A stretch of 64,000 nt of DNA. Source: JAFDWR01 sp038216655. GTDB taxonomy: Bacteria > Armatimonadota > Fimbriimonadia > Fimbriimonadales > Fimbriimonadaceae. This document shows positions 53,972-61,910 of the stretch, one piece after another (position 1 is the first letter of the stretch; every line of letters starts with the position of its first letter). The translations under genes were made by a program, and so were the position numbers. The notes below the pieces were generated by a model. It searched no databases and was not told the origin of the DNA. It was given only the letters and a program-made list of their open reading frames with translations. Location: contig JBBQPZ010000001.1 in assembly GCA_038216655.1 (NCBI GenBank), positions 62,001 to 126,000 on the forward strand, given 5' to 3'.

Positions 53972-55162
53972 ATGGACTTCAGCCTCAGCGCCGAGCACGA
54001 ACTCATCCGCGAATCCTCCTACAAGTTTGGCCAGAACGAGATTCTGCCGGGCCTGCGTGAGCGCGACCGTGCCGCTCAGTCCGACCGGACGATGCTTGAC
54101 AAGATGGCCGCCGGCGGCATCCTGGGAATCGGCCTGCCGGAGAAGTATAACGGCAGCGGCACTGACTATATCTCGCTCGGAATCGCTTGCGAGGAGCTTG
54201 AGCGAGCGGATACGAGCGCTCGCGTCGTGATGTCCGTCCACCTCGGCCTCCATTGCATGACCTTGCTCCAATGGGGCACGGAGGAGCAGAAGCAGCGCTG
54301 GTTGCCCAAGCTCGCCAGCGGCGAGCGTGTTGGCGCGTTCGCCCTCACCGAACCGAATGCGGGATCGGATGCGATCAATATCACCACGACCGCCCGCCGG
54401 GACGGCGATGGTTATGTGCTGAACGGCCAAAAGACGTGGATTTCCCTCGCCGATTACGCGGACCAATTCCTCGTCATCGCCCGCTTGGGCGGGGAAGCGG
54501 GGAAGACCCGGCATGCCGCGTTCATCGTGGACCGAAACACCTCCGGCTTCTCTTCCCGCCCGCTCCACGGCAAGCTCGGCGTCCGGGCAGGGAACACCGG
54601 TGAGATTTTCTTCGAGAACCTGAAGCTCAGCAAGGACGATATGATCGGTGAGGAAGGCGATGGCTTCAAAGTGGCGATGTCAGCGCTTGATCATGGGCGC
54701 TACACCGTCGCCTCCGGCTCGGTCGGGATCATCACCGCGTGTCTGGACGCGTGCACCAAGTACGCCAACGAGCGCTCGGTCGGAGGCGAAGTCATCGGCA
54801 AGAAGCAGCTCGTCCAGCAGATGATCGCGTCGATGGTCCAGGGCCGGGAGATCGGTCGGCTGCTTTACTACAAGGTCGGCTGGATGAAGAACACCGGCCA
54901 GCGCCACACACGGGAAGTCTCCCTCGCGAAGTGGACCAACTGCGCGGCGGCCTTTGATGCGGCCAACAAGGCAGTCGAGATCCATGGTGCCTACGGCTAC
55001 TCGGACGAGTTCCCGGTGGAGCGCTACTTCCGCAACTCACGCGGGGCGATGATCTACGAGGGCACTCACGAGATTCACACGCTGGTGCAGGCCGAGTACG
55101 AGCTTGGGTACCGGTCGGATAAGCCTCTGGCTCACAATTTGCCGGCATGGCCGGTTTCGTAG
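53972..55162 (+). CDS. acyl-CoA dehydrogenase
   Basis: 396 residues. FAD enzyme of fatty-acid or amino-acid oxidation. FALTEPNAGSDAINITTTA and VLNGQKTWISLADYAD (FAD-binding beta domain). FKVAMSALDHGRYTVASGSV and QKQLVQQMI-like helices follow. IHGAYGYSDEFPVERYFRNS and RGAMIYEGTHEIHTLVQAEY carry the late Glu, the likely catalytic base. The specific acyl chain is not readable. It follows the sugar dehydrogenase almost directly (2 bp) but a shared role is unlikely. Confidence 0.95.
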   Translation: MDFSLSAEHELIRESSYKFGQNEILPGLRERDRAAQSDRTMLDKMAAGGILGIGLPEKYNGSGTDYISLGIACEELERADTSARVVMSVHLGLHCMTLLQWGTEEQKQRWLPKLASGERVGAFALTEPNAGSDAINITTTARRDGDGYVLNGQKTWISLADYADQFLVIARLGGEAGKTRHAAFIVDRNTSGFSSRPLHGKLGVRAGNTGEIFFENLKLSKDDMIGEEGDGFKVAMSALDHGRYTVASGSVGIITACLDACTKYANERSVGGEVIGKKQLVQQMIASMVQGREIGRLLYYKVGWMKNTGQRHTREVSLAKWTNCAAAFDAANKAVEIHGAYGYSDEFPVERYFRNSRGAMIYEGTHEIHTLVQAEYELGYRSDKPLAHNLPAWPVS

Positions 55163-55251
55163 GATCGTTACTGGTTATTCTCGATTCGTTATTCGGAGCA
55201 AATGCGGGCTTTCCGATTCGTGAGCCCAGCGTCGATTACAATTGTGCGCAA

Positions 55252-55686
55252 ATGGATCCGAACGATCTTGAATCGATGGATAACCGCATGAAGCGCGGCG
55301 ACATCGACTTTGACTTCCTGCTAAAAAGCTTCGAGATGATGAAGAAGCTCGGCTCGATCAAGCGGATCATTCGCATGATCTCGGGTCTCGCTGCGCAGCT
55401 TCCCGAGGGGGCGCTGGACAACATTGACGAGCGTAAGATTTGGCGAACTAAGGCAATCATTGTCAGCATGACCCCGATGGAGCGAAGGCTGCCCGAGATT
55501 CTCGACGTGAGCCGCCGTCAGCGCATCGCCATAGGCTCCGGAACGCACCTTAACGAGGTCTCAGCCCTCATCGCTCAGCTATTTGAGATGCGGCGGAATG
55601 CCGCGACGGATATGGGAGAAGGTAGCAGTTCTACTCCTCTCCATCATCTGCGCTTGCCGAACTTGCTCATCTTCTTCTTCATCTGA
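55252..55686 (+). CDS. free-standing duplicate of the Ffh M domain
   Basis: 144 residues from ATG 55252. From residue 1, MDPNDLESMDNRMKRGDIDF matches MDPSEMESMDSRMKRGDIDF of the ffh product, and the match continues for about 117 positions with about two thirds identity by hand alignment. SRRQRIAIGSGTHLNEV corresponds to the SRP-RNA-binding segment SRRKRIAAGSGTSAEEV. The NG GTPase domains are absent. The frame is open for its full length and many changes are conservative, but some are radical (Gly to Arg, Glu to Trp). It faces ffh as an inverted duplicate and its last 43 bp overlap ffh antisense. No clear RBS. It could encode a decoy or modulator, or be a young pseudogene. Confidence 0.75.
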   Translation: MDPNDLESMDNRMKRGDIDFDFLLKSFEMMKKLGSIKRIIRMISGLAAQLPEGALDNIDERKIWRTKAIIVSMTPMERRLPEILDVSRRQRIAIGSGTHLNEVSALIAQLFEMRRNAATDMGEGSSSTPLHHLRLPNLLIFFFI

Positions 55687-56984
55687 TCCATCTGCTTCAT
55701 GTTTCGGCGCATCCCGGCCAGCTGCTTGATCAGCCCATTGACTTCCTCCGCGCTGGTTCCCGATCCTGCCGCGATTCGCTTCCTTCGCGATCCGTTAAGT
55801 AGGTCAGGGTTACGGCGTTCTTTGGGCGTCATGCTTAGGATCATCGCCCTAGTCCGCTCGATTTTGCTCTCATCGATGTTATCGAGCTCTTCCTGAGAAA
55901 TCTGGGACGACAAGCCTGGGATCATGCCCATGATCTTTTTCATCGAGCCGAACTTCTTCATCATGCTGAAACTCTGCAGCAGGAAGTCGAAGTCGATGTC
56001 GCCGCGCTTCATGCGGCTGTCCATCGATTCCATCTCCGACGGGTCCATCTGGGCTTGCGCTTCTTCGACGGTGCGGATCAAACCGAGAACGTCGCCGAAT
56101 CCGAGGATGCGCTCGGCCATGCGGCTCGGATCGAAGTCATCGAGGGCATCCACTTGCTCGCCGGTGCCGATGAACCGGACGGGGACTCCGGTCGCGGCGC
56201 GGACGCTGAGGATCGCGCCGCCTCGGGTGTCGCCGTCGAGCTTGGTGAAGATCGCGCCGGTGACGGAAACGTGCTCGTGGAACGCCTGGGCCACGTTTAC
56301 CGCTTCCTGACCTGTCGTGGAGTCCAAGACGAGGAACGACTCGTTGGGGCTGACCGCCTTGGACACGCGCTTGAGCTGATCCATGAGGTCATCGTCGACG
56401 GTGGTTCGGCCCGCGGTGTCGACGATCAGGACGTCGTTCATCAGATACTTGCAGCGGGCAAGGGCGTCTTTGGCGGTCTTGACCGGGTCTCCGTTCGGCT
56501 CACCGGCGAAGACGGGGACGTCGATCTGTTCGCCGAGGACCTGAAGCTGCTTGATCGCGGCGGGGCGCTGGAGGTCGCAGGCAGCGAGCATCGGCTTCTT
56601 GCCTTGCTTGACCAGCCACTTGGCGAGCTTGGCCGTCGTGGTCGTCTTTCCCGAACCCTGGAGGCCGCACATCAGGATGACGGTGGGCGGTTGGGAGCCG
56701 TAGTTGAACTTGGACGGCTCGCCTCCGAGCATCTCGGTAAGGTTATCGCGGACAATTTTGACGACCATCTCGTCGGCTTTGAGGCTGCTGAACAGCTCTT
56801 CGCCAACCGCTTCCTCTTTGATCTTAGCGATCAGCGCCTTGGCGACGGTAAAGTTGACGTCGGCCTCGAGGAGGGCGACGCGGACTTCGCGAAGCATGTC
56901 GTTGACATCGGCCTCATTCAGCCGCCCCTTCTTGCGCAGGCCCGAGAAAATGCCTGATAAACGGCGGGTGAGGTTGTCCAACAT
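55644..56984 (-). CDS. ffh: signal recognition particle protein Ffh
   Basis: 446 residues. N domain at 1-90 (MLDNLTRRLSGIFSGLRKKG). G domain: P-loop MCGLQGSGKTTTTAKLA (about 103-120), ACDLQRPAAIKQL, VDTAGRT (about 187), TKLDGDTRGGAILS, GTGEQVDALDDFDP. M domain at about 311-446 with the RNA-binding SRRKRIAAGSGTSAEEV. With 4.5S RNA it targets nascent membrane proteins to FtsY. The start at 56984 is preferred over one three codons earlier. The C-terminus is short and basic (KKKMSKFGKRR). Confidence 0.97.
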   Translation of the reverse strand: MLDNLTRRLSGIFSGLRKKGRLNEADVNDMLREVRVALLEADVNFTVAKALIAKIKEEAVGEELFSSLKADEMVVKIVRDNLTEMLGGEPSKFNYGSQPPTVILMCGLQGSGKTTTTAKLAKWLVKQGKKPMLAACDLQRPAAIKQLQVLGEQIDVPVFAGEPNGDPVKTAKDALARCKYLMNDVLIVDTAGRTTVDDDLMDQLKRVSKAVSPNESFLVLDSTTGQEAVNVAQAFHEHVSVTGAIFTKLDGDTRGGAILSVRAATGVPVRFIGTGEQVDALDDFDPSRMAERILGFGDVLGLIRTVEEAQAQMDPSEMESMDSRMKRGDIDFDFLLQSFSMMKKFGSMKKIMGMIPGLSSQISQEELDNIDESKIERTRAMILSMTPKERRNPDLLNGSRRKRIAAGSGTSAEEVNGLIKQLAGMRRNMKQMDQMKKKMSKFGKRR

Positions 56985-57089
56985 CGGCGGCAAGTGTACC
57001 TTTGGGCTTATTTGTGCAAGATTCCCGATCTGGGGCTGAGATTTTCTCGTCTACGGATCACAAATACAATAAGGATTGTTGAAACTGAT

Positions 57090-57281
57090 ATGACACGAGA
57101 AGCAACGAAGCACTCGGCCGTCCCGATCGCGATGATCGTCACCGGCGCCGCCCTTGGCGCCTTTCTGGTTCTGCGAAAGCGCCAGGAGATCAAGGCGATT
57201 GCGACACCCGAGCGTCTGGCCGACAAATGCATGCGATCGCTCGCCACGCTCGAGCAGCGCATCACCCGCATCGCCAGCTAG
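57090..57281 (+). CDS. small single-helix membrane protein
   Basis: 63 residues. MTREATKHSAVPIAMIVTGA leads into a helix (GAALGAFLVLRKRQE), giving one membrane segment with a positive cytoplasmic edge and a helical tail (RLADKCMRSLATLEQRITR). ATG 57090; AAGGA lies ~17 bp upstream. A longer in-frame ATG at 56994 overlaps the ffh leader region. Function unknown. Confidence 0.55.
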   Translation: MTREATKHSAVPIAMIVTGAALGAFLVLRKRQEIKAIATPERLADKCMRSLATLEQRITRIAS

Positions 57282-57893
57282 TTTTGCCTCTAGGAGGCGA
57301 TTTGCGCGATGTCTGGCCGGAAATCCGGCTCGGACGGAGCCTCGCCCTCCGGAAATGGCCGTTTCTTGGCCCTTGACCCGCAGGGACCCGTAACGTTAGA
57401 GCCGTCCCAGTTCCGAAAGGCGGCACAAAGTGTGCAATTCGGCACGCGCATTTAGGTTCGAATCTGCACAATTTGGCACGGATTCCGTGCAGAAATCCGG
57501 CGATTTTGAACCTGAAATCGAGGTTGCACTGAATTCATTCGTTTCATCGCGCGTTGTTGGGGCTTTTGGGCCGACGGCGATACCGAAATCGTATGTCTCG
57601 GGTCAACTCGCCGGAGCCTTCGATCCCCCAATAACCAAGACCTTGAGGCTCACGGAAAACCACAGCCCTGAGAGGCCTTGTCTTCTAAGTGCAAGGGAAG
57701 GGGATTTGTCAACCAAGTTAACGCATCCGCCAACGACCCCTTCTCTGGCCCGAAAATGTGCTTCTGATAATATGTATTATGAAGTCGCGACTAGCCTGTT
57801 CTCACAGCAGAGGGTCAAGAAAGCGACTGTCATAATACAGTCTCGTTATCTGAAGCGCACGAACCATCGCATCCGATAACGATTCGCGTTATC
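57282..57893. other. non-coding stretch with repeats and hairpins
   Basis: About 610 bp. At 57287-57299 GCCTC-TAG-GAGGC forms a small hairpin. Around 57430-57490 there are near-inverted GTGCAATTCGGCAC and GCACAATTTGGCAC segments. The motif TTATGAAGTCGC (57779-57790) recurs at 59284-59296 (inverted) and 59395-59406. A 149-codon frame here has poor codon quality and is not accepted. It looks like accessory-island DNA. Confidence 0.55.
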
Positions 57894-58286
57894 TCAAAGC
57901 TTGGCGCAAGTTGATGCAAAGCCCGTGGAGAGATTCGCCACTGCGTTGATGATTCTGCGTGACAGTACTACGGAGCCCCGGGCAAACAGCGCGGCGACTT
58001 CGTCGTTTTCGCGATAATCAGCAGATTCACGGCGGGACTTCAAGCTAAAGCCAAGGTTACCGATCAGAGTTATTGCGGGGTCAGTCGAACTAACGAGCGC
58101 ACTCCACACCTGGTCGTGCTTACGCAAGGAGTGGCCCTCGGACTGAAGCTTCAGCCGTGCCAAGTGATAAGCAGCATAATAGGCACGACTCACTGCCGTG
58201 CGCCGCTCGGACTCCTTTGCAGAAGTGCAGGTAGAGTCACCAATCGCAAGAAACTCGGACCAATCAAATGGAGGTTCAGACCGCAT
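57894..58286 (-). CDS. HEPN-domain-like protein
   Basis: 130 residues from ATG 58286. The helical bundle carries SRAYYAAYHLARLKL (about 30-45), the COG1895/COG2250 type HEPN signature. The same string contains R-x6-H, matching the catalytic R-x4-6-H motif of HEPN ribonucleases. These domains often act as toxins or defence effectors and commonly pair with nucleotidyltransferases, which are absent here. Instead its start overlaps the stop of a membrane-anchored protein gene by 11 bp, in a three-gene overlapping operon with a DUF6941 gene. Confidence 0.75.
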   Translation of the reverse strand: MRSEPPFDWSEFLAIGDSTCTSAKESERRTAVSRAYYAAYHLARLKLQSEGHSLRKHDQVWSALVSSTDPAITLIGNLGFSLKSRRESADYRENDEVAALFARGSVVLSRRIINAVANLSTGFASTCAKL

Positions 58287-58755
58287 TGATGTCAAGAACT
58301 ATGAGCCCAGGCGCCAGGCTCCGAAAGAAAGGACCGGCGTCAGCATAAAGTCGCTCTAATACATCGAGGCCCTTCTCAACGTCTCCTCTGAAATCTCGCT
58401 TCGCATACAAACTCTTAGTGCCCTCATCGGGGTCCTCCAAGACGGCCAGGGTTACAGGGCCTTCCCCTTCGGCTTGCTGAAATAGTGTCTGAAGATTCAC
58501 CATTCCCATGTGCGCTTCGGGGTGTTCAGCAAGGAATTTGTTGACTGCGTCCACGTCATCCGTGACAAACGCTCCACTCTCCCAAACTCCCGCAGTCACT
58601 TTGTGACCGCCCGCGCCGACGCTCCCTGATTTCCGCCCAAACGAGGAGTAGTCTCCCGGCTGAGAGTCCGCGCTCTCCAAACACACCCATATCCCGCCCA
58701 CGACGACAATCGCGCACGCAGCGTACGCGGAAGCCTTCTGCCGCCTAATGCCCAC
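58276..58755 (-). CDS. membrane-anchored protein of unknown function, operon member
   Basis: 159 residues from GTG 58755, overlapping the DUF6941 stop by 11 bp; its own end overlaps the HEPN start by 11 bp. One N-terminal membrane helix (ASAYAACAIVVVGGIWVCL, about 8-26) is followed by a Gly/Ser-rich linker. A domain of alternating beta and helix comes next (GMVNLQTLFQQAEGEGPVTL, FRGDVEKGLDVLERLYADAG). No known motif. Equal 11-bp overlaps on both sides indicate strict translational coupling. Confidence 0.72.
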   Translation of the reverse strand: MGIRRQKASAYAACAIVVVGGIWVCLESADSQPGDYSSFGRKSGSVGAGGHKVTAGVWESGAFVTDDVDAVNKFLAEHPEAHMGMVNLQTLFQQAEGEGPVTLAVLEDPDEGTKSLYAKRDFRGDVEKGLDVLERLYADAGPFFRSLAPGLIVLDINAV

Positions 58756-59173
58756 TGTTCGCCCCTGCAGTTTCGACCACGTAGACGACTGGCCCCCCTA
58801 AATCGTGGCCCAGCAACTCCACTTTGGACGAGTATGTTCCTGATTGCTCCGCAATCAGCCCCGGGCACTGCAAGACAATTTGTTGGCTCCAGGGGATGCC
58901 CGGACCCATGGCTTTCGCCTCCATTGAGGATTCCGCTTCCATTCCAAAGACAACCTTTCCAGCGGGGGAGGAGAGGCTGAACACAAATTTGCCGGGACCC
59001 GTCGGGACCTCCTCGCCTTCTTCCGCCTGAATGAAAAGGTACACCCAAAATGGTTGTACGAACGCCGGCATGGGCGACCCGAGTTGGAACGTCTGGAAGA
59101 TTCCAAAAAGGTTGGCCTTCCCGTCTCCGGTTACCTGAGCGAAGTCGCAGAAAAGGGCTGTCTTGAGGACCAT
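58745..59173 (-). CDS. DUF6941-like protein, paralog 3, first gene of operon
   Basis: 142 residues. ATG 59173 (second of two consecutive ATG codons) has GAGGG at correct spacing and puts CDFA at positions 9-12 as in the two paralogs. MVLKTALFCDFAQVTGDGK, then NLFGIFQTFQLGSPMPAFVQ, VYLFIQAEEGEEVP and WSQQIVLQCPGLIAEQSGTY match the all-beta pattern of the family. First in a three-gene coupled operon with a membrane protein and a HEPN protein. Confidence 0.78.
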   Translation of the reverse strand: MVLKTALFCDFAQVTGDGKANLFGIFQTFQLGSPMPAFVQPFWVYLFIQAEEGEEVPTGPGKFVFSLSSPAGKVVFGMEAESSMEAKAMGPGIPWSQQIVLQCPGLIAEQSGTYSSKVELLGHDLGGPVVYVVETAGANSGH

Positions 59174-59283
59174 CATCCCTCAGTATCGGCCATTTCGACC
59201 GGTTTACGCTAGGTGGACACACGGGGTACGGTAACCCGCACCTCTCGTTCCAGTCTTTTCCATCCAAACCTCTGCCCCCAGTC

Positions 59284-59406
59284 GCGACTTCATAATCGAC
59301 GTTATCGGCAAGGGCTTCGCCAAGAGTCTCTTCCGCCGCTAAGGAAGGGACAGGTTCATTCACCTGGCTCCCTCTCTTCAACGATAACGCAGTATTATGA
59401 AGTCGC
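59284..59406. repeat. repeat family D (TTATGAAGTCGC), two copies here
   Basis: GCGACTTCATAAT (59284-59296) and ATTATGAAGTCGC (59394-59406) are inverted relative to each other, with GTTATCG and CGATAAC boxes beside them. A third copy is at 57779-57790. Together they flank the DUF6941-TM-HEPN operon. Confidence 0.6.
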
Positions 59407-59540
59407 ATCAACTAGTAGCGATGACAAGGGTGTAGCAGAGAAACGGCCCTGATTTCTAGCCGTGACTCTAGGTAAGGGGTCAGAGAGTCTCGATTCGCCG
59501 AGCCGGCTCGTCGAACCGAACTTGGTTGGTGGGGCCTGGG

Positions 59541-59635
59541 GTCCTTCGACTCTGCTGCCTTCGCCAAGGCTCGGCGCTTCGCTCTGGACGACGGTCAAGG
59601 CAGATAAATGAAGATTGACACTCTACTCAGTAGGC
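59541..59635. repeat. repeat family B, copy 2
   Basis: GTCCTTCGACT, CGCTTCGCTCTGGACGACGG and AATGAAGATTGACACTCTAC parallel the arrangement at 31733-31835. Confidence 0.55.
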
Positions 59636-59662
59636 TGGCACAGTTCATTTGTCTTGTTTCTT

Positions 59663-59732
59663 GCGGTGCCACGGCTTGGCCAGGACCGTAGATGCCTGAG
59701 AAACCGGAAACCGCTTCCTGGCAAGCCGTGCT
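59663..59732. repeat. palindromic repeat family A, copy 2
   Basis: GCGGTGCCACGGCTTGGCCA ... TCCTGGCAAGCCGTGC: arms complementary across a ~40-nt centre. Same consensus as 15146-15216. Confidence 0.7.
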
Positions 59733-59756
59733 TCTACGCACTCGTGGTAATGACAA

Positions 59757-59827
59757 CGCACGGTTGGCCGGGAAGCGACTTCCAGTTCGACGGTCAATTC
59801 CAATCCCGGCCAAACCGTGGCACCGCA
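59757..59827. repeat. palindromic repeat family A, copy 3
   Basis: CGCACGGTTGGCCGGGAAGC ... CCAATCCCGGCCAAACCGTG, then GCACCGCA. It shares at least 30 aligned bases with copy 1 at its 3' arm. Confidence 0.75.
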
Positions 59828-59842
59828 GACAAAGGAGTGGCA

Positions 59843-59874
59843 AATGAAGCTTGACAGGCTACTCAGGATGACGG
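59843..59874. repeat. repeat family B, 3' part, copy 3
   Basis: AATGAAGCTTGACAGGCTAC with TCAGGATGACGG. With copy 2 it forms imperfect direct repeats that bracket the two family A palindromes. The rest of the ~700-bp spacer 59174-59892 has no gene that I can support. Confidence 0.55.
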
Positions 59875-59892
59875 AAGAGCGATTGGGGCTGC

Positions 59893-60126
59893 TTAGATCG
59901 CGAGCGTTCGGTCGAGGCCTTCTTTCTCGGCGGAGTAATCCTGGCCCGGGGTCACCCGCGCGAGGGCTCGTTCGGTTTCGTTGAGCAGATTGACCTTCTC
60001 CCGGATCTCGGATCGGCGTTGATCGTATTCCTCAAACGTCATCTTGTCCGGGCTCAGTCCCTTGAGCAGGCCCAACTGTTCAGCCCGTTTCTTTTGGATG
60101 TAATTCAGCCACTGGTCTCGGGTCAC
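59893..60126 (-). CDS. small coiled-coil protein, unknown
   Basis: 77 residues, charged and helical: YIQKKRAEQLGLLKGLSPDK, MTFEEYDQRRSEIREKVNLL, NETERALARVTPGQDY. The composition suggests a coiled coil or a small DNA- or protein-binding adaptor. No family recognised. It is divergent from the TlpA-like gene. Confidence 0.55.
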   Translation of the reverse strand: MTRDQWLNYIQKKRAEQLGLLKGLSPDKMTFEEYDQRRSEIREKVNLLNETERALARVTPGQDYSAEKEGLDRTLAI

Positions 60127-60231
60127 GTGTACATCATGACCTATTGGGGAGTCTGAGTCTTAGTTGGAGTTCGACCTGGGAACGATGATGATTCTTGCGT
60201 GTTCGTCGTATCCTACTGACTGAGGCGTTCT

Positions 60232-60825
60232 ATGAAGTGGATTTCTGATCGATCGAAGATTGTCGTGGCCGGTTTGATGCTGGCCCTATGCTCCGCGGCG
60301 GGAGCGCAGGGGGCACCGGCGGCTCCCCGTTTCAACCTGCTGGCCAATGGGACGGAGGCACCGGACTTTACTGCGTTCACTTTGGAAGGAAAGGCCGTCA
60401 AGCTCCAAGACTTGCGCGGCAAGGTCGTCATCTTGGACTTTTGGGCGAGCTGGTGCGGGCCGTGCCAGGTCTCGATGCCGGGTCTCGAAAAGGTGTATCA
60501 GCAGGTCAAGAAGAAGGGCGTGGTGGTGCTGAGCCTGAATACTTGGGATCAGAAGCCAGATTTCGAAAAGTGGATGGGGGCGAACTCGGGCATCAAGTAC
60601 CACTTCAACTTCGTCCGCGACCCGGCCGAAGGGGATCACGACGGGATTCGGAAGGGGAGCATCGCCAAGCGACTGTACAACGTGCCGGGCATCCCGACGA
60701 TGTATGTGATCGACAAGGATGGCAAGATTCTGGGTTCGTTCGTCGGTTCGGGGAACGAGAAGTCGCTGGTCGAGATTCTTGGGAAGCTGGGGATCGAGGC
60801 GAAGGTTTCGGATTCGGGGAAGTAG
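60232..60825 (+). CDS. exported TlpA-like thiol-disulfide protein
   Basis: 197 residues with a signal peptide (IVVAGLMLALCSAAGAQG). AlkA/TlpA-type core: FTLEGKAVKLQDLRGKVVIL, then FWASWCGPCQVSMPGLEKVY (active-site CxxC at about 82/85), and the cis-Pro segment VPGIPTMYVIDKDGKILGSF. Members reduce periplasmic disulfides, for example in cytochrome c or metalloprotein maturation, or act as peroxiredoxin-like enzymes. The partner is unknown. Compare the thioredoxin-like gene at 16451. Confidence 0.92.
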   Translation: MKWISDRSKIVVAGLMLALCSAAGAQGAPAAPRFNLLANGTEAPDFTAFTLEGKAVKLQDLRGKVVILDFWASWCGPCQVSMPGLEKVYQQVKKKGVVVLSLNTWDQKPDFEKWMGANSGIKYHFNFVRDPAEGDHDGIRKGSIAKRLYNVPGIPTMYVIDKDGKILGSFVGSGNEKSLVEILGKLGIEAKVSDSGK

Positions 60826-60925
60826 GTCTTCCCTGCTCCGGTGCACTCTCTGGCTCGCGGCAAACAAAGCACGGCCAGGGCCGTACACTTGTATGCTTTC
60901 AGTCGGATGGGACGAAGGGGCTCGG

Positions 60926-61768
60926 TTAGTTTTGGGAGATCCAGACGGCGTTGCCGTTCTTGACCTCGACGGTGAACCCGCGGGTCTTGAGGGAGTCGCC
61001 GGCGGCTTCGGAGACGCTCAGGCCGTCGAAGTTCCAGGAGACGCCTACGGAAAAGTCGTGACCGGACATGATCACCGGGACGCGGTAGGTCTCCGCGAGC
61101 GCCTTGGCGAGGTCTTCGACGGAGCCATTACCCGTCTTCGGATGGGAGCTCGTAAGACCGGGGACCGCAATTTCCATCCGGTCGACATCGCGGGAAACCG
61201 TGATATCGAAGATGGCCGCGTGCGGCTGGGTGTTGGTCAGGGTGGTTTCCCATGCCTGATTCGCCGCCAGTCGATCCGATCGCATGGACTCTCCCGAGCT
61301 CAGGACGGCGACCGTCGTGGGGGCTCCGGCGATGTAATTGATCCGAACGCCGCCATCAACGGGCTTGGCGGTGAGCTGGTTCGTGGAGACGTTGAATCCA
61401 GGGCCTGCAGTGCTCGGTCCCGAGCCGTGGGACATGATCGAGAAGCCCGCGCCGATAACGGCAGCGGCACCAACGCCAGCGAACGCCAGATTGCGCAACC
61501 AGCCGGTCCAGCCGGGCGAAGCGGTTCGCTTCTGTTCCCAGGCGATCAGATCGAGGCGAGCGGCAATCTTATCGTGGAGGTCGAACGGAACCGGGGCCGA
61601 GACGAATCGCAAGGCATCGAGATGCTCGACGGTCTCGTTGAAGGCGACGAATTCCCCTTTCAGCGCGACGTCGGATGCCAGTCTCTGCTCCAGCGACGTT
61701 CGCAGGCCGACATCCAAGGTGCCTTCGGCGTAAGAGGAAAAGAATTCTCGTGCTTTCTCGCGATTCAT
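60926..61768 (-). CDS. predicted anti-sigma factor, membrane-anchored
   Basis: 280 residues. The cytoplasmic N-terminus (REKAREFFSSYAEGTLDVGL, then FVAFNETVEHLDALRFVSA) has the helical pattern of sigma-binding anti-sigma domains. It lacks the HxxxCxxC zinc triad of ZAS proteins. One membrane helix (NLAFAGVGAAAVIGAGFSIM, about 96-115) leads to a periplasmic domain of ~160 residues. The gene follows the sigma factor at 61911 (142-bp gap, same strand), the usual sigma/anti-sigma order. Start 61768 preferred. Confidence 0.72.
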   Translation of the reverse strand: MNREKAREFFSSYAEGTLDVGLRTSLEQRLASDVALKGEFVAFNETVEHLDALRFVSAPVPFDLHDKIAARLDLIAWEQKRTASPGWTGWLRNLAFAGVGAAAVIGAGFSIMSHGSGPSTAGPGFNVSTNQLTAKPVDGGVRINYIAGAPTTVAVLSSGESMRSDRLAANQAWETTLTNTQPHAAIFDITVSRDVDRMEIAVPGLTSSHPKTGNGSVEDLAKALAETYRVPVIMSGHDFSVGVSWNFDGLSVSEAAGDSLKTRGFTVEVKNGNAVWISQN

Positions 61769-61910
61769 AAGTTTCGGGCCCTGCTCGGGGCAAATCATCA
61801 GTCGGACGTTTAGTTTTCGCTATGCGGTTGCCTAGCGAACAAGCGCTCTCCCTGCCTTGCTCTTCGGACAGAAGCCCGCTTATGGCGAGTCTCCAGAACT
61901 TTGGACCCTC

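Noticed and set aside
57445..57475. tRNA-like GGTTCGAATCT box
   Set aside because: The T-arm stem does not pair and no acceptor or D-arm could be built around it.
57430..57879. 149-codon frame in the island before the HEPN gene
   Set aside because: No RBS, low-quality composition (mixed basic and Pro-rich with no fold pattern), and it runs through repeat D and other repeats.
57282..59892. integron attC sites or CRISPR repeats in the island
   Set aside because: GTTATC/TAAC boxes do not fit the attC R and L box consensus, and no regularly spaced identical repeats exist.
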